Positions 1 to 6,993 are shown, numbered from the stretch's first letter. The stretch: 19,584 nt of DNA from an uncultured Porphyromonadaceae bacterium (GCA_947175225.1 CAMWLX010000018.1:1-19584), one strand, 5' to 3'. Numbers and translations are program-made. The notes: generated from the sequence alone by a model not told the origin.

Positions 1-187
1 TGGCGGTCCCTTTTTCAATAATTGTGGCGCCGATCAGCGGTTCTCCGGTGTTGTCTTTCACCGTGCCGGTGACCTGGCCTCGCTGCGCGAAGACTTGCAG
101 CGGGAATAGGATCGCCAGCAGCGCCGCAAGAATCAGATGAAGCTTTTTGCTCGATCCGGCAGCCGTTTGTCTGCGATATTGATTCAT
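1..187 (-). CDS. SusC/RagA-type TonB-dependent receptor, N-terminal fragment
   Basis: This partial gene starts with ATG at 185-187 and runs off the left edge, so about 62 residues are visible. The protein begins with a basic stretch (MNQYRRQTAAGSSKKLH) and a hydrophobic core ending in a likely signal peptidase site (LFPLQVFAQ). It continues with VTGTVKDNTGEPLIGATI, the signature start of the carboxypeptidase-regulatory-like domain that precedes the plug of SusC-type outer-membrane receptors. Such receptors import glycans or other ligands across the outer membrane with TonB energy. The LamG lipoprotein gene lies 70 bp upstream on the same strand, with a hairpin between, and no promoter of its own is visible, so the two are probably co-transcribed. 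Substrate cannot be told. No SusD is present on the upstream side; it would be expected beyond the left edge. Confidence 0.88.
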   Translation of the reverse strand, partial: MNQYRRQTAAGSSKKLHLILAALLAILFPLQVFAQRGQVTGTVKDNTGEPLIGATIIEKGTA

Positions 188-208
188 TTTTATTTGATGA
201 TGTTATTT

Positions 209-243
209 CCATTCCTGCCGCAGTCTGCCTGCGGCAGGAATGG
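209..243 (-). terminator. Perfect 14-bp intergenic hairpin
   Basis: A perfect inverted repeat (209-222 with 230-243, 7-nt loop) lies between the lipoprotein stop and the receptor start. On the minus strand it is followed by AAATAACATC, not by a T tract, so it may be an mRNA-stabilising or partial attenuation element between co-transcribed genes rather than a full terminator. Confidence 0.5.
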
Positions 244-257
244 TTTGATGGTTAGTG

Positions 258-2507
258 TTATTGTTTAAGGCCGATTAGAGTCTTTATCTGCTCTGGAGTC
301 AAAGCCTTGTTGTAGATCTCGACGTTGTTGAACATGAATGCCGGGTCGGGGTCTCCCCAGTTCCAAGCTTGCATGCCGCCTACGCAGAAGAGGTTGAAGC
401 GGGAATCGCCAAACATCTCGCATCGTCCGCCGCGACTAACTCCATCAATAGTCCAGGAGTTGGCAAGCTCGCCGTCGAAGTAGACTGCTGCTGTCGTCTT
501 GGTGATTACAGCTGTGTAGAAATGCCAATCCTTGTCTGCGAGCCAGTCATTATCAAAATGATAAAGTGTAGCATGTCCTTGGTCATGTTGCTCGTCAGTA
601 TAGTCGCACCATGCATCGCCTGCATTGTCATTGCCGTTGCAGTTCACCTGTACTGTGCCTCTATATTGGCATGCAAACATCGGGCAGCCGGTTCCGGCTA
701 CATTCCCGTCGTAGGCTGTAAACATCGGACACCATCCATATTCTCCTGATTCGCCGGCATTCTTCGCATTCACCCAGAGGGAGATGGTGATTTCATCGTT
801 GCCTCCGGCCTGAACGAATACGTCGTCAGGAAGTTGCAGATAGTTCTGGCGCATGCCGCCCTTAGCGTTCTGGAATACCTTGCCCCAGTTGCCGCCTGCA
901 TTCTCAATTGTTCCTGCGCCTACGATCTGAGCATCGCCTGTGCCGTTCTCAAAGTTATATGTATATATAGGAGAAGGCACATTTTCTTTCAGGTTGATGA
1001 GTGTCTGGATCTGTTCCTTGCTTAGAGCGTGGTCGTAGATTGCTACGTCATCAAACATGAATGCCGGGTCGGGATCGCCCCAGTTCCAAGCCTGCATACC
1101 GCCGACACAGAAGAGGTCGAAGCGAGAATCTCCGAAGATTTCACAACGTCCGCCTCGATTAACTCCATCGATGGTCCAGGAGTTGGCAAGTTCTCCATCG
1201 AAGTAGACCGCAGCAGTAGTCTTGGTTATTACAGCTGTGTAGAAATGCCAATCCTTGTCTGCGAGCCAGTCATTATCAAAATGATAAAGTGTAGCATGTC
1301 CTTGGTCATGTTGCTCGTCAGTATAGTCGCACCATGCATCGCCTGCATTGTCATTGCCGTTGCAGTTCACCTGCACTGTGCCTCTATATTGGCATGCAAA
1401 CATCGGGCAGCCCGTTCCGGCAACATTGCTGTCGTAGGCTGTAAACATTGGACACCATCCATATTCGCCGGATTCGCCTGCATTCTTGGCGTTGACCCAA
1501 AGTGATATGGTGATTTCTTCATTGCCGCCGGCCTTCACGAATACGTCGTCAGGAAGCTGCAGATAGTTCTGGCGCATGCCGCCCTTGGCATTCTGGAATA
1601 CTTTGCCGAAGTTGCCGCCGGCATCTACAATTTCTCCTCCTCCGACTATCGTTGCGTCGCCTGTGCCGCGCTCGAAGTTGTAGAAGAATACCGGATCGGG
1701 TAGAGGTTCGCCGACTGTGACGCCCGGACCTGCTGTCTGACCGATTTTTCCTTTCTTAGGCTGTTTAGCCTCTTTTTCAGTTGCAGAGTTGCGGAAGAAA
1801 GTGACATCGTCGACAAGCATGTGCTGATCGCCGTCTGAATTAAGCACTACGCTTTCTGCATGATTCATAAGCGCGACAGCCTCTGAAAGGTCTGTACCTT
1901 CCGGAACTGCAATCGGCATTTCTTCGCCTCCTACATACATCTTATAGCCATTTTTCATCACTACATAAGTGATGAATTGCCATTTGTCGGATTTGATGAA
2001 GTCATTGAGAGCTGTTTCTGGGTCGATGGTGACTGTCTCGGCTCCACTCTTAAATTTAAGGCTGCCATTGGCTGTAAGATCGAGTGTGCTTCCTTCATTT
2101 TCCCAATGCAGCATAGAGCTTGTCGCATTGAGAGGAGCTACGACTCCTTCTTCAAGTGCCTGGTCCGATACCTGCTTATACCATAATGATACAGATGCAG
2201 ATGTCTGGCAGACAACGGCAGAAAGAGGGTTGGCAAGCCGTGCATAAGTCCCTTGACTGATGTCAAGAATGGGAGACTGCACGGAGTCGTCGACCGCTAC
2301 TGTTGCGGGTGTCCCCCCTGAATGGGAGGCAAGCTCGACTAAGAGGGGATCAAGTTCTTCATCAAAATTGTAGCTGCCTACATTTTGAAGAGAAGGATAG
2401 ATCTGATTCCCTGCTGGTGGATCCATTTTTCCCCAATCCGGACCGCACGATGCGGCTGCCAAACCGAGTGAACCCAACAGAATGCAAGATTTGATCGAGT
2501 TCTTCAT
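258..2507 (-). CDS. Lipoprotein with tandem LamG/concanavalin-like domains
   Basis: This 749-residue protein starts with a lipoprotein signal peptide; the lipobox AASC puts the lipidated cysteine at residue 21. A diverged LamG-like domain follows at about residues 45-240 (starting near YNFDEELDPLL). Two nearly identical LamG_3-type jelly-roll domains follow at about 272-508 and 513-749, agreeing at roughly nine in ten residues. Each ends in the family's DDVAIY-type strand and a closing helix (SKEQIQTLINL, TPEQIKTLIGL). The domains are rich in cysteine (GWCPMF, GCPMFACQ, WCDY), which would suit disulfides in an exported protein. LamG domains bind glycans or protein ligands; no catalytic residues are evident. 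The gene sits just upstream of a SusC-type receptor, so a role in surface ligand capture is a reasonable inference. The ligand is unknown. Confidence 0.85.
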   Translation of the reverse strand: MKNSIKSCILLGSLGLAAASCGPDWGKMDPPAGNQIYPSLQNVGSYNFDEELDPLLVELASHSGGTPATVAVDDSVQSPILDISQGTYARLANPLSAVVCQTSASVSLWYKQVSDQALEEGVVAPLNATSSMLHWENEGSTLDLTANGSLKFKSGAETVTIDPETALNDFIKSDKWQFITYVVMKNGYKMYVGGEEMPIAVPEGTDLSEAVALMNHAESVVLNSDGDQHMLVDDVTFFRNSATEKEAKQPKKGKIGQTAGPGVTVGEPLPDPVFFYNFERGTGDATIVGGGEIVDAGGNFGKVFQNAKGGMRQNYLQLPDDVFVKAGGNEEITISLWVNAKNAGESGEYGWCPMFTAYDSNVAGTGCPMFACQYRGTVQVNCNGNDNAGDAWCDYTDEQHDQGHATLYHFDNDWLADKDWHFYTAVITKTTAAVYFDGELANSWTIDGVNRGGRCEIFGDSRFDLFCVGGMQAWNWGDPDPAFMFDDVAIYDHALSKEQIQTLINLKENVPSPIYTYNFENGTGDAQIVGAGTIENAGGNWGKVFQNAKGGMRQNYLQLPDDVFVQAGGNDEITISLWVNAKNAGESGEYGWCPMFTAYDGNVAGTGCPMFACQYRGTVQVNCNGNDNAGDAWCDYTDEQHDQGHATLYHFDNDWLADKDWHFYTAVITKTTAAVYFDGELANSWTIDGVSRGGRCEMFGDSRFNLFCVGGMQAWNWGDPDPAFMFNNVEIYNKALTPEQIKTLIGLKQ
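261..971 (-). repeat. LamG repeat copy B (C-terminal domain)
   Basis: This is the C-terminal copy of a 723-bp-period tandem duplication inside the lipoprotein gene. It pairs with 984-1694. Positions 505-650 are identical to 1228-1373 without a single mismatch, while the flanks differ at many silent sites. Confidence 0.9.
984..1694 (-). repeat. LamG repeat copy A (middle domain)
   Basis: This is the middle copy of the tandem duplication, offset by exactly 723 bp (241 codons) from copy B at 261-971. The reading frame stays open through both copies, and a five-residue linker (ENVPS) joins them. Confidence 0.9.
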
Positions 2508-2642
2508 TAGAATAATGATGATAGTTTAGGTTAATATGTTAATTTATGTAATTGCTTAATAATTTGTTATGTTATAGGCTTTTGACAGGCATCTTACACC
2601 TCACGCTTTTGCCATTGACTCAGCCTGTGATGTTAGTAAATG

Positions 2643-2650
2643 CAAAATTA
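2643..2650 (-). promoter_or_regulatory. Possible -7 element for the LamG lipoprotein gene
   Basis: TAATTTTG on the minus strand matches the Bacteroidetes -7 consensus TAnnTTTG, about 135 nt before the lipoprotein start. No TTTG -33 element lies at the right distance; the palindrome 2661-2683 occupies that place. The match could be chance in AT-rich DNA. Confidence 0.3.
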
Positions 2651-2660
2651 AATAAAAATT

Positions 2661-2683
2661 CACAATCAGATTGTCTGATTGTG
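2661..2683 (-). terminator. Intrinsic terminator after the Xer recombinase gene
   Basis: A perfect 10-bp stem (CACAATCAGA with TCTGATTGTG, 3-nt loop) is followed on the minus strand by a T-rich run (AATTTTTATTTAATTTT). It lies about 80 bp past the recombinase stop codon. It also sits just upstream of the possible lipoprotein -7 element, so an operator role is an alternative. Confidence 0.6.
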
Positions 2684-2765
2684 TTAAAAAATATTAAAAG
2701 ATGCAAAATATCCTCTTCGCATATCCTTAATTGCAATAATTGAGCGTCTTACTATCTATGAGGTA

Positions 2766-3650
2766 TTAGTGTTTGCTTCTTGGGTGAGCTTCGTCATAAG
2801 CCTTGCGTATGTCGGAAAAAGTAAGGTGGGTGTAAATCTGTGTAGACTGTAGAGATGAGTGTCCTAACAGTTCTTTCACAGAGTTTATTTCTGCCCCATT
2901 GTTGAGAAGTGAAGTGGCGAATGTATGGCGCAGGGAGTGAGGGCTTTTATGTGTAGCGCCGGTCCCGAGAAGAAGCTTATGTACTATATCATATATTGCC
3001 CTTCCGGTAAGCTTCCCTCTTTTTGAGCAAATCAGAGGAGCGGGGGAGGGGAACGAATAGAGCGAGTCGCGCACTGTTTGCCATTCCTTTATTTCATTGA
3101 GAAGTTGGTCAGCAACCGGAATGATGCGTGTTTTGTCGCGTTTTCCATGCACTCTTATCTCCTTTTGATGGAAATCTATGTCCGCGTCGGTGATTTTTGC
3201 AAGTTCATCTCTTCGTATGCCGCAAGAATAGAGAATATTGATGATGAGCTTATTGCGAATATTGAGAGCCGGGTCTCCTCCAAGAATAGGATTTTCGAGA
3301 AGTTGCTCCATCTCTTGTGCTCTCACAAATTCAGGCAATTTCCTTCCGATTTTTGCAAGTTGAACTTCCGCAGCAGGATTCGAGGAAATGATACCCTGTT
3401 TCTGTATCCATCTGAAAAAAGCCCTTGTGGCTTGAGTCTTGCGCCGAAGGCTTCGCGGCGACAGCCCATTGCGAGCCATGTCAGCGATCCAGGCGCGTAT
3501 ATCAGTAGTAGTGACAGTCTCAGCATCCGACATATCATCATCTTTGCCGAGAAATTCGGCAAATTCGCGCAGGTCTCGGCCGTAAGCATCGGCAGTCAGT
3601 TTGCTACGATTGAGCTCCAGCTCAAGATATTTCAAAAAATCGCTAATCAT
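2766..3650 (-). CDS. xerC: Tyrosine recombinase, XerC/XerD type
   Basis: This 294-residue site-specific recombinase probably resolves chromosome dimers at dif. From the chosen start (ATG at 3648-3650) it opens MISDFLKYLELELNRSKL, the usual start of the Bacteroidetes Xer SAM-like N-terminal domain. An upstream in-frame ATG at 3686 would add 12 residues but lies within the CATG array and is less likely. The catalytic set is complete: R146 (GIRRDEL), K170 (HGK), H238-x-x-R241 (HSLRHTFAT), H264 (LGHSS) and the nucleophile Y273 (TQIYTHL). The typical C-terminus AYDEAHPR is present. Length is normal for Xer. The gene follows rpsU on the same strand, an arrangement common in Bacteroidales, but an intervening terminator should limit read-through. 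XerC versus XerD cannot be settled by eye. Confidence 0.88.
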   Translation of the reverse strand: MISDFLKYLELELNRSKLTADAYGRDLREFAEFLGKDDDMSDAETVTTTDIRAWIADMARNGLSPRSLRRKTQATRAFFRWIQKQGIISSNPAAEVQLAKIGRKLPEFVRAQEMEQLLENPILGGDPALNIRNKLIINILYSCGIRRDELAKITDADIDFHQKEIRVHGKRDKTRIIPVADQLLNEIKEWQTVRDSLYSFPSPAPLICSKRGKLTGRAIYDIVHKLLLGTGATHKSPHSLRHTFATSLLNNGAEINSVKELLGHSSLQSTQIYTHLTFSDIRKAYDEAHPRSKH

Positions 3651-3670
3651 TACATCGACAGTTAAAAATA

Positions 3671-3750
3671 ATTCATGATAACTCATGATTGCCCATGATT
3701 ATCCATGTTTTACCATGCTTAGCCATGAATAATCATGATTAATCATGCAA
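3671..3750. repeat. Eight-unit 10-bp CATG array
   Basis: CATG occurs at 3674, 3684, 3694, 3704, 3714, 3724, 3734 and 3744, exactly every 10 bp. The unit is roughly nnYCATGATT, and the other positions vary. The array lies between the rpsU terminator and the recombinase start and touches the recombinase 5' end. It codes for nothing, since a 10-bp step changes frame at every unit. Confidence 0.9.
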
Positions 3751-3765
3751 CATCGCCCATTATTA

Positions 3766-3798
3766 AAGAGGGCTGCTTCCTAAAGAAGCAGCCCTCTT
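3766..3798 (-). terminator. Terminator after rpsU
   Basis: A perfect 14-bp stem (3766-3779 with 3785-3798) with a 5-nt loop lies 31 bp after the rpsU stop. On the minus strand its 3' arm ends CCCTCTT and runs on into TAATAATGG. The strong GC core (GAGGGCTGCTTC) makes it a convincing rpsU terminator despite a short T tract. Confidence 0.75.
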
Positions 3799-3829
3799 CT
3801 GTATTTGTATCGTAGTGTAGGCAGGTCGA

Positions 3830-4021
3830 TTACTCCTCGTTCTGACGCAGATGCTGCACGTAGATAGCCTTGATCATTTTCTTGCGGTTGGTCACTGATG
3901 GCTTTTCGAATGCCTGACGGCTGCGGAGTTCTTTGACGATTCCTGTGCGCTCAAATTTGCGCTTGAATTTCTTGAGGGCTTTCTCGATGTTCTCGCCTTC
4001 TTTTACGGGTACGATAATCAT
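3830..4021 (-). CDS. rpsU: Small ribosomal subunit protein bS21
   Basis: This 63-residue basic protein is ribosomal protein bS21. It begins MIIVPVKEGENIEKALKKFK and has the family's charged helix (RKFERTGIVKELRSRQ) and a basic C-terminus. The ATG at 4019-4021 is chosen because the protein is conserved exactly from there; an upstream in-frame ATG at 4093 gives an N-terminal tail foreign to the family. In Bacteroidia, bS21 helps to bury the anti-Shine-Dalgarno end of 16S rRNA, and I recall Tyr54 as one contacting residue in Flavobacterium; a tyrosine is at position 54 here (KAIY). The sequence just before the start (AAACAAGAAAACAAAAGC) is A-rich with no Shine-Dalgarno. Two promoters lie upstream and a strong terminator downstream. 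Confidence 0.97.
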   Translation of the reverse strand: MIIVPVKEGENIEKALKKFKRKFERTGIVKELRSRQAFEKPSVTNRKKMIKAIYVQHLRQNEE

Positions 4022-4109
4022 GCTTTTGTTTTCTTGTTTTATTGGTTTATGTTTAGTTTCTTGGTTGTAATTGGAATCACACCATAAGTGCATATTCCTT
4101 TTGCGGTTG

Positions 4110-4140
4110 CAAAATTACTCATAATCTGCAACCTGACAAA
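4110..4140 (-). promoter_or_regulatory. rpsU proximal promoter
   Basis: The -33 element TTTG (4137-4140) and -7 element TAATTTTG (4110-4117) are separated by 19 nt, an exact Bacteroidetes housekeeping promoter. Transcription would begin near 4103, giving a leader of about 80 nt before the rpsU ATG at 4021. Confidence 0.75.
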
Positions 4141-4246
4141 ATTTTTCGGCTAAAAAATTGAATCTTTTCTATTTTTTCAGTCGTCTACAACCTCCTTTCG
4201 CATGATTTTTATAGTTGGTAATGTTGATGGTCTCTGTTTCCGGATG

Positions 4247-4278
4247 CAAATTTACAAATTTTTCCCGACACAGCCAAA
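4247..4278 (-). promoter_or_regulatory. rpsU distal promoter
   Basis: TTTG (4275-4278), 20 nt, then TAAATTTG (4247-4254) is a second exact match to the Bacteroidetes consensus. Transcription would begin near 4240 and include the 8-codon leader ORF and its Shine-Dalgarno-like core. It could instead drive a separate short RNA. Confidence 0.6.
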
Positions 4279-4326
4279 TATTATCCGATTCAAATATCGT
4301 ACCACGTACCACGCACTACGCAAAAC

Positions 4327-4746
4327 TCACTTGTCCATCAGCATCCTTGGCGCTTCCAATATAGGAAGGTTGGTCTCCGTCGGCACATATATCACGGTCT
4401 TGTTATTAAGGTCTGACTGCTGGCGCACCCAAAGATACTGGATATAGGTAGGCGTAATGCTGCCATTCTCTATGCGGATGGCCTCAGCCGCTCCCTTGGC
4501 TCTTTCTATTTCTGCCTGGGCATTCAGTTTCTCAGCCTCAAGATTAGCCTTAGCCTCCTCAATCTTGATCTTGCGGTTCTGTTCAGCCTTGGCGAACTCA
4601 GCTTTACCTTCCATCTCCTGACTCCAGACATTATACCATGGGCGTATAAACGCCATAGCCACAATAACGAAGACGATAGCTCCGACACCCCACAAAGCCT
4701 TCTTGATAATGGCAGGGGTAAACTGATTGTTGTTGTTTGCGTACAT
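4327..4746 (-). CDS. Small membrane coiled-coil protein resembling an SPFH/HflC tail
   Basis: This 139-residue protein has one membrane helix at about residues 16-35 (KALWGVGAIVFVIVAMAFI). A long charged coiled coil follows at about 42-92 (KIEEAKANLEAEKLNAQAE), then GSITPTYIQYLW and TVIYVPTETNLPIL near the end. The coiled coil plus the closing motif recall the C-terminal tail of SPFH proteins such as HflC or prohibitin, but the SPFH domain itself is absent, so this is a stalk-only form. Such short proteins are often labelled membrane protease subunit in Bacteroidales. It is the last gene of the sigma-factor cluster, 18 bp after the zinc-ribbon gene. Function is unknown; a membrane scaffold is an inference. 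Confidence 0.65.
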   Translation of the reverse strand: MYANNNNQFTPAIIKKALWGVGAIVFVIVAMAFIRPWYNVWSQEMEGKAEFAKAEQNRKIKIEEAKANLEAEKLNAQAEIERAKGAAEAIRIENGSITPTYIQYLWVRQQSDLNNKTVIYVPTETNLPILEAPRMLMDK

Positions 4747-4764
4747 AATATTCGTATTTAAAGG

Positions 4765-5427
4765 TTAATGCTCCAAATCAACCCGATTACCGTTCTTAAT
4801 AAGTAAAAACGGTTGGGTGTCCCTATTGATTATGTGTTTCATCATAGCTTCCACTACCCATCTGTCGTCGGCTGCCCTATTCTGTTTGAGAATCTCCATC
4901 GCCTCCCCAAACATTCCGGTTTCCCTAAGCAATTCCGTATGGAAAAGGTTGTAGTCTTCTGAAGAGTCAATGCCCTCGAGAAGTTCCTGCACAGTACCTT
5001 CAAAGATTTCGGCATCTTCTTTTGTTGGTACGGGGCTTTCGTTATCCTGATTGCGTCGAAACTCATCGTTGTAAGCCATAAAAAGTTGATGGTTTATTAT
5101 CCATCTTTGCATTTTGGTAAGAGTGAGATGTTGCATCTGCTCCTTTGCCTCCTTAAGTTCTGAATAATTCAGAGTTCCGAGTTCTCCAAAACTTCTTAAT
5201 CCAGTATCATCATCTGCTGCATATTCACTTTTGGCTTGCTCGACGAAATAATATTTTCCGCAGTGAGGACACTTCTGGATTGGAGATACTTCCGGCAGCA
5301 TTGGATAATGACGACGAGTGTCGCTCCAAACTGTTCCTCCGAATGTGTTTCCGCTCACGAGGCTCATTAGTTCTTTTTTCCCCTCGCAATAGGGGCAACT
5401 GATTACATTTGCTGGTCCTGGTATCAT
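4765..5427 (-). CDS. Zinc-ribbon protein of unknown function
   Basis: This 220-residue protein has no signal peptide or membrane helix. Two CxxC pairs, CPYC at 11-14 and CPHC at 53-56, form a split zinc ribbon. The region between them (SLVSGNTFGGTVWSDTRRHY) resembles proteins that start by pulling apart a cysteine-flanked loop. The rest is helical and acidic, with a TPR-like ending (NLFHTELLRETGMFGEAMEILK). I do not recognise a named family. It follows the membrane protein gene by 57 bp and precedes the SPFH-tail gene by 18 bp, all on the same strand, suggesting one transcript beginning at the sigma factor. The zinc-ribbon call is firm; the role is open. Confidence 0.7.
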   Translation of the reverse strand: MIPGPANVISCPYCEGKKELMSLVSGNTFGGTVWSDTRRHYPMLPEVSPIQKCPHCGKYYFVEQAKSEYAADDDTGLRSFGELGTLNYSELKEAKEQMQHLTLTKMQRWIINHQLFMAYNDEFRRNQDNESPVPTKEDAEIFEGTVQELLEGIDSSEDYNLFHTELLRETGMFGEAMEILKQNRAADDRWVVEAMMKHIINRDTQPFLLIKNGNRVDLEH

Positions 5428-5484
5428 GAGAATGTATATTTTAGTTATGTTAACTAATACCGGATGGCGGATAAAGTAAACATA

Positions 5485-6279
5485 TCACTCAAGAATTTCC
5501 AGCATTTTCCGGCAATATTCCCTGAAATCAGGGTCTTCATCACTTTCGGCAAGTTCACGGAGAATTTCTATGGCTTTATCCTTTTGGTTGAGCTTCAGGT
5601 AAGCCTGCACAAGCTCCATGCCTGCATCCCGGGGAGCGACGCGTTCAATATAATATGAGAGATCGTCTTTTTCAATGGCTTGCTCTCCGGCTATCCCCTC
5701 TGTTCTCTTTTCCTGTCTGACAGATATGGAATATTGTTTTTCAAGCTTCGGAAGCATGGCTTCGACTTCGTCGTTCTTCATAGAAGATATATCGGTACCC
5801 CTGGAGGTAGGCATATACGCCTCGCTTACAAGAAGGGCGCTCCCGCAGAGCCGCGCATCCATTTCCCGATATGCCGGTATGAACACAATTAGCAGAACGG
5901 CGGCTACAGATGCGAGGGCGGCAACCCATACCTTCCAGCCTTTCTGTGGCATTTCCGACTTCTTTGGCACGCTTGTTGCTTCTGGCAAATCAAAGTCGTC
6001 CCATTCATCGGCTGCATTGTCTTCGAATACCCCAGACATACCAAAAGCAATGTTTGACGACATTTCAACAGATTTTTTATTGGCTAAAACGATATCTTTT
6101 TCCAGAGATATAGCTGCTCTTGAATGGTCTTCAACAGTGTCATAAATCAGAGCGAGGAAATCCTCATCGCTCATCTCGCGCATAGCCACTTCAAATTCTG
6201 CGTTGTCCTGTTCGGCTTCCTGAATCAATCCTTTAATTACAAGATTGTTGAGGCACTTTTCTAAATCTTTCTCTTTCAT
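5485..6279 (-). CDS. Single-pass membrane protein, candidate anti-sigma factor
   Basis: This 264-residue protein starts 12 bp after the sigma factor stop codon, so the two are almost certainly co-transcribed. The first 115 residues are acidic and helical, probably cytosolic. One membrane helix lies at about 117-135 (VWVAALASVAAVLLIVFIP). The last 125 residues would be outside and end in a TPR-like helical pair (LVQAYLKLNQKDKAIEILRE). Gene order and topology suit an anti-sigma or co-regulator for the neighbouring ECF sigma factor. It does not carry a recognisable FecR or RseA domain and lacks a zinc-binding HxxxCxxC, so the role is inferred from context only. Confidence 0.6.
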   Translation of the reverse strand: MKEKDLEKCLNNLVIKGLIQEAEQDNAEFEVAMREMSDEDFLALIYDTVEDHSRAAISLEKDIVLANKKSVEMSSNIAFGMSGVFEDNAADEWDDFDLPEATSVPKKSEMPQKGWKVWVAALASVAAVLLIVFIPAYREMDARLCGSALLVSEAYMPTSRGTDISSMKNDEVEAMLPKLEKQYSISVRQEKRTEGIAGEQAIEKDDLSYYIERVAPRDAGMELVQAYLKLNQKDKAIEILRELAESDEDPDFREYCRKMLEILE

Positions 6280-6291
6280 GATTCTTATGAT

Positions 6292-6852
6292 TTAATCCAG
6301 TATGCCGAGCCGGCGGACTGCGTTCAACACTCTTTCTTTTATTTTATCTCTGCATCGGTTTCTGACTACGTTCGCGCTTCTCGCGTCGCTATAGTTCAGA
6401 GAGTCTGCTATTTCCTTCATCGAGAACTTGTCGAAATAATACATTTTAAGGATCTTGTTGCAAGGATCGGGAATATAGCTGAGCTCAGAAGCCAGCACTT
6501 TTTTTAATTCCGGATCATTGTAGATGGATTTTTCTGCCTCCTTTTCCTTGAGGTATTCACTTTCTAACTCATCGCTGTCAAAGTTTTCATCGTCGAAGGA
6601 GGGGATATGACGTGTTCTGGTAGCGAATTTGCATGCCTGCCTCCATCCTAAGTTGAAGATATAAGATCTCCAGCTTTTCACTCTCTCTGTCTTTCCGTTC
6701 CGGATATTGTCGCGCACATCGATCCACACGTTGACATAAATATCCATTATATCATCGTAATCAATTTTGAAATTTCTTCTCAGGAAATTGATGAAGGGAG
6801 TCTTCATCTCCTCAAAATTACGGTGTACTATCTCGTTATAATCACTTGCCAT
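6292..6852 (-). CDS. ECF-type RNA polymerase sigma factor
   Basis: This 186-residue protein has the two-domain layout of ECF sigma factors. Region 2 covers about residues 17-75 (FINFLRRNFKIDYDDIMDIY, then SWRSYIFNLGWRQACKF). An acidic linker of about 35 residues follows. Region 4 spans about 120-180 (IPDPCNKILKMYYFDKFSMK, EIADSLNYSDARSANVVRNR), with a helix-turn-helix for the -35 element. It leads a same-strand cluster with a membrane protein, a zinc-ribbon protein and an SPFH-tail protein. The CHAT protease gene ends 141 bp upstream. A TATATTTG -7 match lies at 6873-6880 without a clear -33 partner, which would fit a promoter not read by the housekeeping sigma factor, possibly its own. Confidence 0.85.
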   Translation of the reverse strand: MASDYNEIVHRNFEEMKTPFINFLRRNFKIDYDDIMDIYVNVWIDVRDNIRNGKTERVKSWRSYIFNLGWRQACKFATRTRHIPSFDDENFDSDELESEYLKEKEAEKSIYNDPELKKVLASELSYIPDPCNKILKMYYFDKFSMKEIADSLNYSDARSANVVRNRCRDKIKERVLNAVRRLGILD

Positions 6853-6872
6853 TTAGATGAACTTTTAGGCTG

Positions 6873-6880
6873 CAAATATA
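6873..6880 (-). promoter_or_regulatory. Possible -7 element of the sigma-factor operon
   Basis: TATATTTG on the minus strand matches TAnnTTTG about 20 nt before the sigma factor ATG (6852). No TTTG is found at the -33 distance; the bases there read around GACTCACAC. The start of a separate transcript here is likely, but the promoter class is unsure. Confidence 0.4.
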
Positions 6881-6993
6881 ATAAAAAAACTGAAAGTGTG
6901 AGTCATATATCTGTAAAAATTTGTAGACTGAAGACCCTCTTGGCAGGTATGCACCGCTCGTAAGTCATCATCGTATTGATTTCATTTATGTTT

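Larger units (their letters stand above)
4022..4326 (-). other. rpsU upstream region with two promoters and an 8-codon leader ORF
   Basis: This 305-bp gap holds two minus-strand promoters (listed separately) and, within the longer transcript, a tiny ORF at 4177-4203 (MRKEVVDD, then TGA). Inside that ORF lies AAAGGAGGT, a perfect Shine-Dalgarno-like sequence at 4190-4198 with no start codon placed properly after it. Three 7-bp steps (CGTACCA, CGTACCA, CGCACTA) occur at 4298-4318. I see no other gene. Confidence 0.6.

Noticed and set aside
15..212. 65-residue minus-strand frame at the left edge
   Set aside because: It overlaps the receptor N-terminus in another frame, whose signal peptide and SusC motif are far more convincing.
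369..1505. Plus-strand frames of 126 and 158 residues opposite the LamG repeats
   Set aside because: They are antisense shadows of the duplicated LamG coding sequence; their similarity only reflects the duplication.
3078..3665. 195-residue plus-strand frame opposite the recombinase gene
   Set aside because: The minus strand encodes a complete tyrosine recombinase with all catalytic residues; the antisense frame has no recognisable motif.
3671..3750. CATG array as a CRISPR
   Set aside because: The units are 10 bp with no spacer-repeat structure, and no cas gene is nearby.
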